Program-made: the position numbers and the translations under genes
Notes under the pieces: generated by a model
Seen by the model: the letters and a program-made list of their open reading frames with translations, nothing else
Told to the model about the DNA's origin: nothing
Databases searched by the model: none
DNA from: Brachynemurus nebulosus
Lineage: Eukaryota; Arthropoda; Insecta; Neuroptera; Myrmeleontidae
DNA: 64,000 nucleotides
Assembly (NCBI GenBank): GCA_035578155.1
Contig: JAPWDM010000001.1
Coordinates: 82,059,561-82,123,560 of the forward strand
Reading direction: 5' to 3'
Shown here: positions 44,551 through 56,479 of the stretch, piece by piece
How positions within the stretch are numbered: the stretch's first letter is position 1
How the letters are laid out: the number at the start of each line of letters is the position of its first letter

Positions 44551-44643
<93 letters not shown>
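44551..44643. repeat. (TA)n microsatellite
   Basis: About 90 bp of TA repeats with one TACA interruption, adjoining the Penelope LTR. Confidence 0.95.
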
Positions 44644-44647
<4 letters not shown>

Positions 44648-45673
44648 CAAAATAAATAAGTCTCGTAACATAAATCACAGAAAGGTCTCAGTTTACTAGT
44701 TAAGTTAGTTTTGCAAGTTAGATTGTACCGATTAAGTTTCATTTCATAAATTTTTGATTGTCAAAAACTTCATAAAAAATTGCCCCTAGAGAAAAACACT
44801 TAATCAGGCTCTGACTACCCGGCATATTTTTTGTTTTTGTTTTTTTGAATGTTACACTTTTTGTCAACAAAATATGTTTATGTACTTATTTACGGAATCT
44901 TTTGAAATTAACTGTACAGTAGCGTAAAAAAAATTTGAACATATTTTGTAATAAAACCATTTCACGTCATAGTTCATAATTGTAAATTTAGCAAACATCT
45001 GTAACGGATTTGAGTAAGTTAAACATCACTGACTTACATAAACTTTAATGCAGTTCTTTCACACATTTAATATATTAAACACCCCAGAGTACAGAGGTAA
45101 CGCAACTATCTCTATCGTGTAATCTGCAGTGTGCAGTTCTATGCAAGTTAGGCTACTTAGTAGTCACTCCCCCCGTAGCAGTGGATGAGTGTAGGTCAAT
45201 CACAAGTCAATTGTGTTGATTGTTGTTGGCATTGTTAAAACCCCCACACGGAGCCATATACACGCGTTGCAGTATCATACATATGTATGCGACAACGCGA
45301 CCAACACCCTTCCGATCACTCACACAAAGACACATAACCGCACAAATACAAAGTAAACCCAGTGCACGTATATAGCATATTTTCTATCCTTTACTGGTTA
45401 CAATGATTTCAGTAGTACAGAGATAGATATGTTGTCTCTGGTACTGTGTTAAACACACATTTAAAACAAATTGAGGAAAATAATTATCATAGTTAATTAC
45501 CAATAATTAACCCTTTCAGATTCAAAATAATACAAAACATTATCTTTTTCATTAATCAGATAATTTCTACATATTTGTTGTTAAGATGTACAAAAGTTCA
45601 TTCTTCCAAAAATAAGATAAAAATTATTTTTTCTTGTTAAAACTTTCATTTTCCGTATTCTTCAAATAATTAT
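44644..45673. other. Intergenic, no gene seen
   Basis: AT-rich; no ORF or recognised repeat beyond short runs. Confidence 0.45.
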
Positions 45674-45751
45674 CGATAAATTAACATATATTTTGGTATT
45701 GTTGTACCCCAAGTGGGGTACAACAATACCAAAATATATGTTAATTTATCG
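45674..45751. repeat. Perfect 37-bp palindrome with 4-nt loop
   Basis: Arms 45674-45710 and 45715-45751 are exact complements around the loop AAGT; the inner stem is TTGTACCCC/GGGGTACAA. Confidence 0.9.
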
Positions 45752-45752
45752 A

Positions 45753-45818
45753 GTATTATGTTGTACCCCAAGGGTATTATGTTGTACCCCAAGGGTATTA
45801 TGTTGTACCCCAAGTGGG
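45753..45818. repeat. 21-bp tandem repeat
   Basis: Three units of GTATTATGTTGTACCCCAAG follow the palindrome and reuse its TTGTACCCCAAG core. Confidence 0.85.
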
Positions 45819-46139
45819 GTTTTATAATATAAAAAAATAGGTTCGGGTCGCTGGAGCCTAGGGAATTGGTTGAAAACGATTTTCATGTTGGCCATATTGG
45901 TTCCCCCTCCATGTTCTAGAAACGGTTTTAAGAAATTTTAATTATCTTTTACAGTTCCAAAGACATGAGGCCGGCTTGTTTTTAAGTTGACATCCTGTAA
46001 ATACTTTTTTATAAATTAGATTGTCAGTGTTTTCAAATATCACTCAGCTGTGTTTTTTAAACACACTACTAACCTAATTATAAAGCTGTTTGTACATATC
46101 AACAATTACAATCACGTACAAACAGAAAATTCTAATTTA

Positions 46140-46144
<5 letters not shown>

Positions 46145-46215
<71 letters not shown>

Positions 46216-46500
46216 CACGATAACTCTCGAACGAAACGTTTAATGCTTATGAAATTTTGTGTGCGACCTGGATTCCGGATTGGCTCGGCTAAGTTCGTTA
46301 GCCAGACGCGTTGGATGTCCAAAAGTAGGTTTTCTGGCCATTTTTTTATCATTTTTTATCATTCGATCCTATCATTAGACAGTTCAATTTTTACATCGTT
46401 GAAAAGAAAAAAAAATTATGAAGAAAATGTTCTTATAATTTTGTTTCTATGTTAGGTAGTTTTCGAGAAAATTGTAATTTTTCACTTTTGGGTCACTTTA
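46145..46500. repeat. (TA)n plus family B-related sequence, inverted
   Basis: (TA)n at 46145-46212 is followed by 'CACGATAACTCTCGAACGAAAC', resembling the left side of family B (15860-15880) in reverse orientation, and later 'TTTTCGAGAAAATTG'. It is a diverged third member of the (TA)n-centred family. Confidence 0.5.
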
Positions 46501-46789
46501 CTCTCTTTGTTAGTGTAATAAGTAATTTATATTTCTGTCTCAGTTCGTTATAAAATATAGAAAACTAGCAATTTTTTTACGTAAAACAACTGATAGCTAT
46601 TCAACATGTATGTATTAATAATTGTATTATAATAAACATAGCTCTGTCTCATGTTTAAAAATTAAAATTAACCAGATTTTTTAAGCTTATGTAATGAAGA
46701 TATTTTTTTATTGAATTTTAGATGAACAAGATATTCAGAGTTATGTCATGATATAATATTATTAAATATTATAATAAAAAAATAACAAT

Positions 46790-47330
46790 GTGTTTGTACG
46801 CTTGGAAAAAATTTTAAATGGATCGATTTTGAAAATTTTTTCACTAATAATAATCATTAATGTTAGAAAGCTAAACAATTTTAAATAGATTCAAGGTATC
46901 TTATGTGAGACCCATCAGGGTACTGGGGACCTAAAAATGCCAAAAATTGACTACTCAATCGATTTTGAAAATTTTTCAGCCTTAGTTTTGTTCTAGGGTC
47001 CCAAAAATACCAAAAATATATTACTTAGCCGATTTTGCAAATTCTTTTACTCTTAGAAAGCTAAACTATTTTAGATGGGTATAAAAATGAACTACCTAAT
47101 TGATTTTGAAAATTTTTTCGCCATCAAAAAGTTAAACTATTTTAAATGGATATACACATATGTTACACTGTTGAGATCCGCTAGGGTCCTGAAAATCCAA
47201 AAGCGCCAAAAATAGCTACTCAACTGATTTTGAAAATCTTTTCACTGTTACAAATCAAAACTATTCTAAATGGGTACAGGTCTTAGGTGAGATCCGCCAG
47301 TGCCCAATATTTGGAAATTCGCTATGTTAT
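46790..47330. repeat. Degenerate ~110-bp tandem array
   Basis: The phrase 'GATTTTGAAAATTTTTTC' or close variants, followed by 'AAAxxTAAACTATTTTAAATGG', recurs about five times. Non-coding. Confidence 0.65.
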
Positions 47331-47900
47331 GCAGATGCTGCGACAGGGGTATTTTTATTTTTAACTTTAGTTAGTAGTGTCACACCTACAGGCACCCCAA
47401 ATAAACTTAGTTAAAATTTTGGATTCGGATTGAATTAGTATCCAGGAATTCCCTGTTTTACACCGAAATTTCATGGCATTTTCTTATACGTTTGAAATGA
47501 TTTATTTTCATAATGATATGCAAGTAGGTACAGTAAGTATTCAAAAAACGACAAAAAATTAATTGTAGCACAAACGTAATTAAATCCAGTAATGATTAAT
47601 TTTTGAATGTATGAAACAAAATTTGTAAATAAATATTTCAGGTGCGTATCTGAATAGATTTGAATAAGTTAAAATAATATAAAATTATTAAATATAAAAA
47701 AGGTAAATAAGTGTACCTAATAAACAAATATAAACAAGTAATAAAAAAAATGTTATTAATGGCAGTTTTTATTTACAAAACAGGAATTTGGCTTTTTTTT
47801 AAAGAAAAAAGGATCTAAAAAGTAAACTGAACCTTTTTGAGGTCTCTTTCTAATATTCAAGTTTTTTTTAAATTTTTTATATCTTATATTTTCTTCTTTC
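47325..47900. repeat. Family A fragment and CTGTCGCAGC repeat
   Basis: Positions 47325-47360 match 15575-15625 in inverted orientation ('GCGACAGGGGTATTTT'). 47380-47900 is a diverged family A piece ('GGATTCGGATTGAATTAGTA', 'TGATTTATTTTCATAATGATA'). Confidence 0.55.
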
Positions 47901-48189
47901 TTGTAGTTTTATTACTTATGGATTTATTATAAGATAAAGAATATACTACTTACCTTACCTTGACAATTACACATCAAAATAAAAAATAATTCAATGGCTT
48001 AACGCTAATATTCCATATCTCCATAGAATAGAACTTTACAAGGAAATACAAATACATATAAGATGATATAAGATGTAAAAATACGAACAAAAGTTCGCCA
48101 TACACTAATATAAATTAAAAATATAACTGCATCTGGCATTAAAGAGGGGATGTGTTTGCTTGATTGTTGGACTGAAGTTGCACTCGAAC

Positions 48190-48262
48190 CAGCGGTTCGG
48201 TAACTTAATTGGTAAGGCGCTTGACTAGCAATCAACAGATCGTGGTTCCAGTCCCAGCCGAT
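48190..48262 (+). tRNA. tRNA-Ala-like sequence or SINE head
   Basis: A box-A-like 'TAACTTAATTGGTA', an anticodon arm CTTGA-CTAGCAA-TCAAC whose 7-nt loop would place AGC as anticodon, and a box-B-like 'GGTTCCAGTCC' occur with tRNA spacing. The acceptor and T stems pair poorly, so this is more likely a tRNA-derived SINE or pseudogene than a working tRNA. Confidence 0.4.
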
Positions 48263-48435
48263 TCAGTTTGACACCATGTGAATTTTAATTAAGGAGGTAC
48301 AAATAATTGTTTTGACATCTCTTTAAAATAACATCTTTTTGCCTAAGTAGTAATAAAAATTTAAGACCTACTTCGAAATATTTTGAAAAAAAAATTAATT
48401 TAGGGCATTTTAATTGTTAGTTTAATTTTATTTAA

Positions 48436-48922
48436 GGGATCTTTTACAAGTAATGTAATTTACTGAAAAAAAATTTTTTTTTTAGAAAAACTATTTATTG
48501 TAATGAAAAAAAAAGTTTTTTACGTTAAAGTACATATAATTAAGCGTATCGTGAATTGTTTTTCTTTTTGTCTGGCCTTCCATCTGGTTTTGTAGGCCTG
48601 TTGAATGTCACATGTAAATTTTGTAATTCAAAACGGTGTTAACGATTAAAAAGAAAACGATAAGTCCGATTGGACTAAAATTGGACGCATTCTCTTTATT
48701 ATGGTGTTTTCTGTAAGACTTTTTAGAAGTAGCCCATTAGACCTCATACTTTTCTTTTGGCGTCACATTGAATAAAAAAGTAAGAAAAACTACTCCGTTT
48801 TTTGACCTTTCAGACGTTCTAAAAAATCGACTTTTTTATATTAAGGGCTAATTCTAGATAGTCTTATAAGAAACATCATAATAGAGAGAATGCATGCAAT
48901 TTTAGTCCACTCGAATTTATAG

Positions 48923-48954
<32 letters not shown>

Positions 48955-49165
48955 TTGACACCGTTTTTTTTTTGGGGGGGGCTGTGACTTTCACCAGGTT
49001 TACAAGATCAGACGGCTGATCAAAAATAATAGAAAAAATATTTAAGATACACTTAACTATATGTACTTGAATGTACGAAAGTTTTTTTTTCATCACGATA
49101 AATAGTTTCTCTAAAAAAATTCTAAAAAGTGTTATTTGTGCAGCACATCACTTGTAAAAGACCCC
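48436..49165. mobile_element. Fold-back element flanked by TTAA
   Basis: Inverted ends GGGATCTTTTACAAGT and ACTTGTAAAAGACCCC are flanked by TTAA on both sides (48432-48435, 49166-49169). A second inner inverted pair (48662-48715 against about 48865-48915, with 'TTGGACTAAAATTG' and its complement) and a poly-T run lie inside. TTAA duplication and GGG ends recall piggyBac-type MITEs; the match is short. Confidence 0.5.
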
Positions 49166-49169
49166 TTAA

Positions 49170-50770
49170 TTAAAAATTTTAATTGAATTTAAATGATTAC
49201 ACGACATTATAAACTACAAAAATATAGCATTTCAGGGTTTCAACAGCTTCATGACCTGTTTGAATTAGACGAACCATCATATAGGCATAATAAATTCAAA
49301 AACGATCTAAGCACAAATTTTGAAAAAGTGTGGGTTACGACTTATTAGAGTTTAGCCATCGTATAGGTCTTTTTTTATTGAAATAGGATATAAAGAATAT
49401 AAAATAATCAAAAATATATTATTATAATTAAATAAATTGTGTAACTAAATGGTAATACGCCGATAAATTTAAAATCACCATATATATATATATAATCCAG
49501 CAACTTGCTTGCTCTGTTAGAAACTATTTTACGATACCTTTATGTTACAAAATGATAACTTTATGTTAAGAAAAAAGGATAAAAAAGGATCTAACTTTAT
49601 GTTAAAAAAATTAGAATTCCATGAATAATAATGACTATAGCCATAGGCGGGATTTAGGAGTGGCAAGGGGAGGGGAGCAACTGACAACCAATATTTGTGC
49701 AAATTATAAATTAAATTAAAAACTTTCGTTCGAGCTGTTCGAAGGGAGACCTGCATGCCCTTATTACTTTTTGTTTTTGTATTATCTAATTTCAATTTTT
49801 TTTCTATTCTATGTAACTACACTATTGATATTAAATCAGTTGTCTATGAATAACTGAAATTTGGTTTACGCGGGAAATTTATTTCTGTTTTCCGCCAGCA
49901 GTCGCGCTGCTAGTGTGTCGTCAGACCAGATTCAAAATTAAATTAGTTCGATTGTTCTCACGTATTTACCTCGTGTGTAGAATAAATTAATTTGAATTCG
50001 CGTTATTTAGTTCTGTTTTATCATAAATAGTAATTAAGTTGACAGATCAGTTTATGTTCCATTTTTTAGAGTAGAGACAAGGAAACAAATTAGCCTATAT
50101 TAATGTAAGAAAGCAATAAAATTATAGTTTATTAGCACCCGCAGGCCAAATCTGCCCTCGTAACAATTTTCAGATCTTATTAAACCTGGTTCTTTAAAAT
50201 CTAAAAAGATATTTTTTTACATTAAATAGATATTTTATATTTTTTACTAATCATTTTCAAAAACTTGATCATATATATTTTTCAATATTTTATTTCATAG
50301 TTAACGATCTTTCAGCTATTCAGAACATTGTTGTCTTCACAGTAAAATAAATAGTGAATGCCAAAAATATTAGCTTTAAATTTTTGAAAAGCTTAATTAT
50401 TAGAGTGTAATACGTTCGTAGCTTTTCGAAATTCGAAGACAACTTTTTTTCAAAATTAATATTAAGATTATGTGTGTGTAATACATATGTAATTTGAAGG
50501 GCGGGGTAAGGTATTAAAATATTTTTTTTTTTGCTTTTTTTTATTTTTTTAACTGAATGCATAATATCTCAAGAATATTGTTTCAAAATTTCAAGTTGAT
50601 TGGACCAAAATTGACCAAGTTATAAGCATTTTTGTTGTTACCTGGCAGATGTTTCGCTCTCTATATATCTCTCTCTCTCAGTTATAAAAATTTCAATGCA
50701 AGTACAAACGTGTTTATACCTGCACTGTATATTTTGTCTGTGTAGGGTACAAAATTTAGTTTAGCAGTAA
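49170..50770. other. Intergenic, no gene seen
   Basis: AT-rich. Short ORFs here lack any recognisable motif. Confidence 0.45.
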
Positions 50771-52777
50771 GAGTCAATCCATATCAAGTGATCCAAATTT
50801 GAATAAATTTTTTACCTGACCTCACTCAATATTTTTTTTCTTTCGATTTTCTTGAAGAGCTACTCTAACTTAGTACAAATTTCAAATTTCAGATTTTTAT
50901 CACTTATGGTTGCCTTTTTAAATAATTTTGAAATTTGGAAAATTCGCAAATTTTGCAGTGTAACATAATACGTTTTTTACTGTAACTCCGTTTAGGGTTG
51001 TGATAGAAATATAAAAATAACAGCATTCTCTTCAAAATTGCTTAAGCTTTAATTTGATATATTACAAGTGTGTGTTTAAAGCAACTAAATTTTTTTATAT
51101 AAAAACTCAAAATTTCAAAGAAGATTCCAAAGAAATAATATTCTCAAAAGTTTCGAAAAAAATCCGGGTTATTCTTTTAACTTTTATAAACAAAATTTAA
51201 AAAAATCAAGTTGGGACCTGCATGGGATCATATATATTTTTAAATATATCTATGAAGAGACGTTAAAAAACGTATTTAAAAGATCTTGAAGTTAGTTTTT
51301 GACGGATTATAACTCAGTTTATTAAGAGATATAGGGTTTATATGTGTAAATGGTAATTTTATGTGTTATGGGAGATACTTAGTGGCGTCGCAAGACGAAA
51401 ATGGGGAGTGGGCCCCCTTTAATTTTGTTTTTAAAATTTCTGTCTTAAAAATTAGGGGACAATCAAAGGAAAAAAAAGAAAAACAGTCACTCGCGAGGTC
51501 CCTTTAAGTGCGAGGCCGTGGGCGTGGGCCCACATCGCCCACGCCTAGCTACGCCACTGAAGAAACTCTGTGAGTTTCAATAAGTTCTGATAAAGATCCA
51601 GTTATTTTATTTGCCCTGAGACAGTCAGGCTGTGGAAAGAAACAGACAAGTAGGATCTTGCAAGTAGAACTTTAAATATGAATCGATCTCATGCCAGTCC
51701 TTAAGCAGTGCAGTTCAGTTAATTCTTCAGTGTTTCTAAAAGCGGGTTGTGTAACCCCAGTATGTTATTGAAAGTGTTGCTAGTTTGTAAAAGTGGGTTG
51801 TGTAACTCCAGTCTTTATATTCAATCTGATCCAGCAATTCGGTGTTCAACCATAGAAATGTATAGAAAGACAACTCAAAAAGTCGTTTAAAAAATTAAAT
51901 TATCATTACAGAAAAAAATAGCAGCAGTTATTTGAATTTCTATAATATATTTTGCTTTATCTAATAAATGACAAGACATATTTCTTAAAGGAATACTAAC
52001 TTTGAGTCAGGGGTATAAAAAGATACCACTACATTAAAGCGTTGTTATCACACTAGTCTTTTAAATTGCTGATATTGGATTGTTGTCATGATCGTCATAA
52101 TTTTCAGTGGTATACAACGTAAATACTTGCTTCAAAAAAAGAACCATAGTTATAGTGAAAAGAACGACAACTGGAAATGATTCATCCACATAAATTTATG
52201 TTTTAAACAAACTCGTAATATAGCTATCTCTCACGAGATCTACTATCTAATGTATTGAAAAAGGATAGTAGAAATTATAATAAATTTTGGGAGTGTTTTT
52301 GGGAGAAACATTTTTTTTTAAATATGATCCCAATAAGATCCCAACTTAAAATTTTGTTTGTTTGTAGACAAATACTTAAGTAATTACCTAAAAAAGATTT
52401 TTCAAAACGATTTGAGATATTATTTTTCTGGAATAATCTTTTCAAAATTTAAGTTAAAAAATTAAGAGTTATAATTTTTTTGAAATTAGCTTGTTGCATA
52501 TCATTTTAAAGCTTGTAAATTTCTGAAAAAAATGGTATTTTGCTCCAAAATATATCTTTATCCTAAGCCGAGATATAGCTAGAAACGTAAAACAATGTGT
52601 GTCTAAATTTCACATTTTTCACAATTTAAAAAATTGTTTAATAAAAAAGTACATGAGATAAAAACAAAATCTTTTGGTTTCTTTCTTCTTTCACCTAGTA
52701 TAAGCGGAGGACAAAATCTTAGGTTAATATAAAATAGTAAGGTAATTTTCTTTGGATCACTTGATATGGATTGACCC
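50771..52777. mobile_element. Non-autonomous TIR element with GTAA duplication
   Basis: Ends GAGTCAATCCATATCAAGTG (left) and CACTTGATATGGATTGACCC (right) are inverted, and GTAA flanks both sides (50767-50770, 52778-52781). No transposase ORF. It contains a nested MITE at 51381-51558. Positions 52196-52285 also occur at 3437-3530, showing another copy of the family in the window. Confidence 0.65.
51381..51558. mobile_element. Nested small TIR element
   Basis: Begins AGTGGCGTCGCAAGACG and ends CGCCTAGCTACGCCACT, diverged inverted ends, with GC-rich 'GTGGGCCCAC' text inside. Much less AT-rich than the surrounding element, consistent with a later insertion. Confidence 0.5.
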
Positions 52778-52781
52778 GTAA

Positions 52782-54298
52782 GTATTCTATATCAGTTTTA
52801 TACAAGAATTTTTAAGTATTCAAAACTTTAAAGCGTTTTCCCCAAAGCTCACGTTTTCAAAGTCTGTGCTCCTCATAACTTCAAAACTACAGCACCGATC
52901 CTTTTGAAATTTTGAACACTATTTCTGTACATAATTTACGAGAGAGTTTTGGAGAGTTTTTTTCAAATTTGTTAGTAATTTTTATTTTACAATAACAAAT
53001 TAGGCGATTTTTTCGAAAAAATCGTGTTTTTCCTTTCTAAGTGTTCCAAAAAAGTGAAAAATTAAAATTTCGAAAAACCCTGCCAGCGTTACCTGAGGAA
53101 AACTATTATCTAACGAATGAACTTTAATTTTTTTATTTCGGATGATCCAGCACCAAGTTATAAGGGGCACCGCAATTCTACTTTTTTCCGAGACACATCC
53201 GAATAATTGCTGCCATTACTGTATTTTTTAATATTTCTTCATGAAAATTTTATACAATATTCTTTGAATGTCATAGTTTAATGTACCACTGGTTTTAATA
53301 AAGAGATTTTAACTGTGTCGTCACAAAAAAATAACAAAACATTCCTTTTTTTGTACGAATTAACCTTACCCCTTCCTTAAGAGTAGAACATTCATTATTT
53401 GTGTCACTTTATTCTTATTATTTGTAAAACTGAATACTGAACAAATATTAATACTTAAGTTGTATTTTGTACTTACACACTGTAAATTTCGTTTACAACA
53501 TCTAATAAATAAGCTCTATTTGGGGTTTTATTGTGATATCTAAATTCTAGTAGTCTTTTATTTAAAAAAAAAAAAATGCACAGATATTCAACTATTTACA
53601 GCATGAACTCTTTTGTTTAAAAACCACATAGAAATGACGAAATTTCTTAACCTTTTCTCTATCAACTATTATTATTAAAATCTTGTATGTTGTCTTGTAA
53701 CTAGAGCAATATTGTAAATTTTCGGCTCTAAAGATGTATTACCATTCACTACGAATGAACAAGATTTATGAAAATGATATCGTGGAAGAAATGAGTGTGC
53801 CGGGGGGGGGGGGGTGGGGGAGGTATTGGTATGTTTGGTTAAAGCCAAGTATCTGAAAATCTGACCAGCTTGTCTTCATATTAAAATATATGTACATATG
53901 AGTAATGTCTTGTATATATAAAAATATTTAAATAAAAATAAAAAAATAAAATTTGATAATATAAAATCATATTTTTATGTGTTATCCGTATGTAATGTTT
54001 ACAGATATCATCACATAAAAAGTGTGTTTGTCGTGTTGGTTAGTGATCGGTCGGTACTTGTTTGCGGTAATAACGCACGCATATGTGATTACTGACCGCG
54101 ATCGGCTTTTACGGCTGTTTTGGCTATTTTCAGATGCTGAAGACGCGGACTGTAAAATGTTAATTAGGGCTGCAGAAAGTTTGTTTAATTCTTCACAAAA
54201 TGGTGATGCACATTTGCACAATGCTCTACATCTCACAATTTTTTTTTATCATTTCGAAAAAATTACATATTTTTGATAAAAAGATAATGGGAGCATTC
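52782..54298. other. Intergenic, no gene seen
   Basis: Includes a G-run at about 53803-53823; no supportable ORF. Confidence 0.45.
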
Positions 54299-54672
54299 GA
54301 AACGCACCTAGCCAAAGTGTCTTGATCTTACTTTTAAGAACATTACACTTGTTTAGAAGCGTTTCTGTCTTACTTTGGAGATATTTGTATATTCCTGTCT
54401 CACTTTCCATGTTGTTGAGAGAAGGGTGAAGGTATGTATACGATGTGATACGATGATTCTAGCATACATAGTTTATATTATAATCAAGTAATAGCGTTCG
54501 GTATACATCGTATCACATCGTATACATACCTTCACCCTTCTCTCAACAACATGGAAAGTGAGACAGGAATATACAAATATCTTCAAAGTAAGACAGAAAC
54601 GCTTCTAAACAAGTGCAATGTTCTTAAAAGTAAGATCAAGACACTTTGGCTAGGTGCGTTTCGAATGCTCCC
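54299..54672. mobile_element. Long palindromic MITE
   Basis: Two ~165-bp arms starting GGGAGCATTCGAAACGCACC are nearly perfect complements around a ~45-bp AT-rich spacer. AAT flanks both ends (54296-54298, 54673-54675). Arm mismatches are few (for example ACATTACACTTG against CAAGTGCAATGT), so it is fairly young. There is no coding capacity; the transcript would form a long hairpin. Confidence 0.8.
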
Positions 54673-55322
54673 AATGATTTGGCCAATTAGTTAAAATTAT
54701 ATTTTATAAATACGTGTACACTGTACACAGAACAACATTTTATTTTGTTTAACTCAATTTTTTCTTTACAAAGAAGGTATCAAAATTATATTGTAGAAAA
54801 GGCCTCTCTCAGTATTGTAGTAACAATCGTACGTCAACGCGCCTTGCTTAAAAATTAAACGCTCAAAAGTTACGAAAAACAGCACGCACGTACCTTACAT
54901 ATAATATATCAGTTTATATTGTTCACAACAGCAACGTGAACAATACCAACTAACTAATATATGTATAAGTTCTTTATATGTAGCTTTTCGAACGCTTAAT
55001 TCATTTATAAACAGTATTAGTTGTCATGCTATTAATTCAGAAAACATGTATTTTATTTAAACTTTATTTCTTCCAATGCCAAATTAATGTTAATTTATAT
55101 TAATGTTTTACCACCAAATTAATATAAAGTGAAATTTAAAAAGAAAGTTCGCATTATAGTTCGAGAACTAAAAGCTTCTCCTGATAGCAATCTATTGCTC
55201 CCAGTAATACCTACAAGTTGAAAAAAAATTATCCGAACCCAGTACTACCGCAAAGCAAAGGTAAGCTTGCTAATCACTAAGCCTTATATTCGTTATATCT
55301 ATACTAGCAATGTAAGGGTAGG

Positions 55323-56467
55323 TACGCGTCCATCTGAGAAAAAAACTATCGAGAGTTGCTCTCGAGAGTTGTAATTAGAAGTGGACACAGAACTGATAAT
55401 ACTATCCGACAGCTTGTGCAAAAACTCTCGGAGAGTAGACAAATTTCTGGTTCTCTCAAATGGACAAGTATAAATTCGCCTCTCCGACAGTTACTCTCAA
55501 AATTCGAAACACGTTCGTATTGTGACAGCACTCTCAGCTATATTTATATTGATTTTGTATGTTCAATGTTATTTTTTTATTTGTAACAATTTATCGTATG
55601 TAGGTAGGTACATTATACTTTATTTAATAAAAATCTGTAAATAATAAACAAATACTTTACTTTGCACTTTTATTTTTGAAACTGTCACAATATTGTTTCG
55701 AACCGTTAGTTCATTTTCAAACAGAATAAAATTACATTCGATACATGCCTTATATACTAACGGTTCGAAACAATATTGTCACAATTTCAAAAATAAAAGT
55801 GGTATTTTGCAAAGTAAAGTATTTGTTTATTATTTACAAATATGGAATACCATAAAGTAACGCTCAAATCTATTGATATAATAAAAATCTGTTAAATTGA
55901 ATAGACATTTAAAAAAATTCAAATATCAAAATTAATTATTCAACAAATTAATTTTAAAATGAATAGAAAGGAATGAAATAAAGAAGAAACTACAAAATTA
56001 ATAAAATATTTGTCAAAAATAAGGACTCTTTTAAAACCCAAAACATAAAAACTATAAAAAATCTGATCATAAAAATAAAAAATTTTCTAAAATTGCCTTA
56101 TACTTCAATATTTAACATAAAAAACCAACGTAAATTGAATAATTTGAGAAATCAACAGAATTTTTTTAAACAATTGTTTCTTTTTTAAAATATAAATTTG
56201 ACTATAAATGAAGCAAATATTTCAGTTGTCTATAACTTTTTTGACGATTGCAAACATATGTTGCATTAATCTGACATCTTAATCAAAATTTGATATTAGC
56301 TGTCGCCTATTGTAAGTCGATACGGTTTTGAGAGCACTATTGGAGAGTCTGTGCTATCAGACAGTTTTCCGGAGAGTAAAAGTTATTGAAAGTACTTTCA
56401 GGTGGACAATGAACTATCATTTTTCTGGATAGTTATTTCTACTAGTTACTCTCAAATGGACACGCAC
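55323..56467. mobile_element. Putative TIR element enriched in CTCTC motifs
   Basis: Ends 'TACGCGTCCATCTGAGA' and 'ACTCTCAAATGGACACGC' are diverged inverted repeats. 'GAGAGT/ACTCTC' and 'AAATGGACA' recur near both ends. A Penelope LTR fold-back is nested within it. Confidence 0.45.
55640..55850. repeat. Snap-back Penelope LTR
   Basis: 'AAACAAATACTTTACTTTGCA' through 'TTTCGAACCGTTAG' is mirrored after a 50-bp loop carrying 'CAAACAGAATAAAATTACAT'. Both the arms and the loop match the outer part of the Penelope LTRs at 42378 and 44552. Confidence 0.75.
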
Positions 56468-56479
56468 GCTAAGAAAGAA

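Larger units (their letters stand above)
42378..44552 (-). mobile_element. Penelope-like retroelement with inverted LTRs
   Basis: About 365-bp repeats at 42378-42738 and 44178-44552 are inverted relative to each other ('TTTCGAACCGTCAGTTCATT' and complement; 'AAAAGGTGATCGGA' and complement). They enclose a reverse transcriptase and a GIY-YIG nuclease on the minus strand. Inverted LTR-like ends are a known Penelope arrangement. A (TA)n tract adjoins the right end. Confidence 0.75.

Noticed and set aside
48923..48949. Poly-T run as a retroposon tail
   Set aside because: It lies inside a fold-back element with no adjacent retroposed gene or target duplication.
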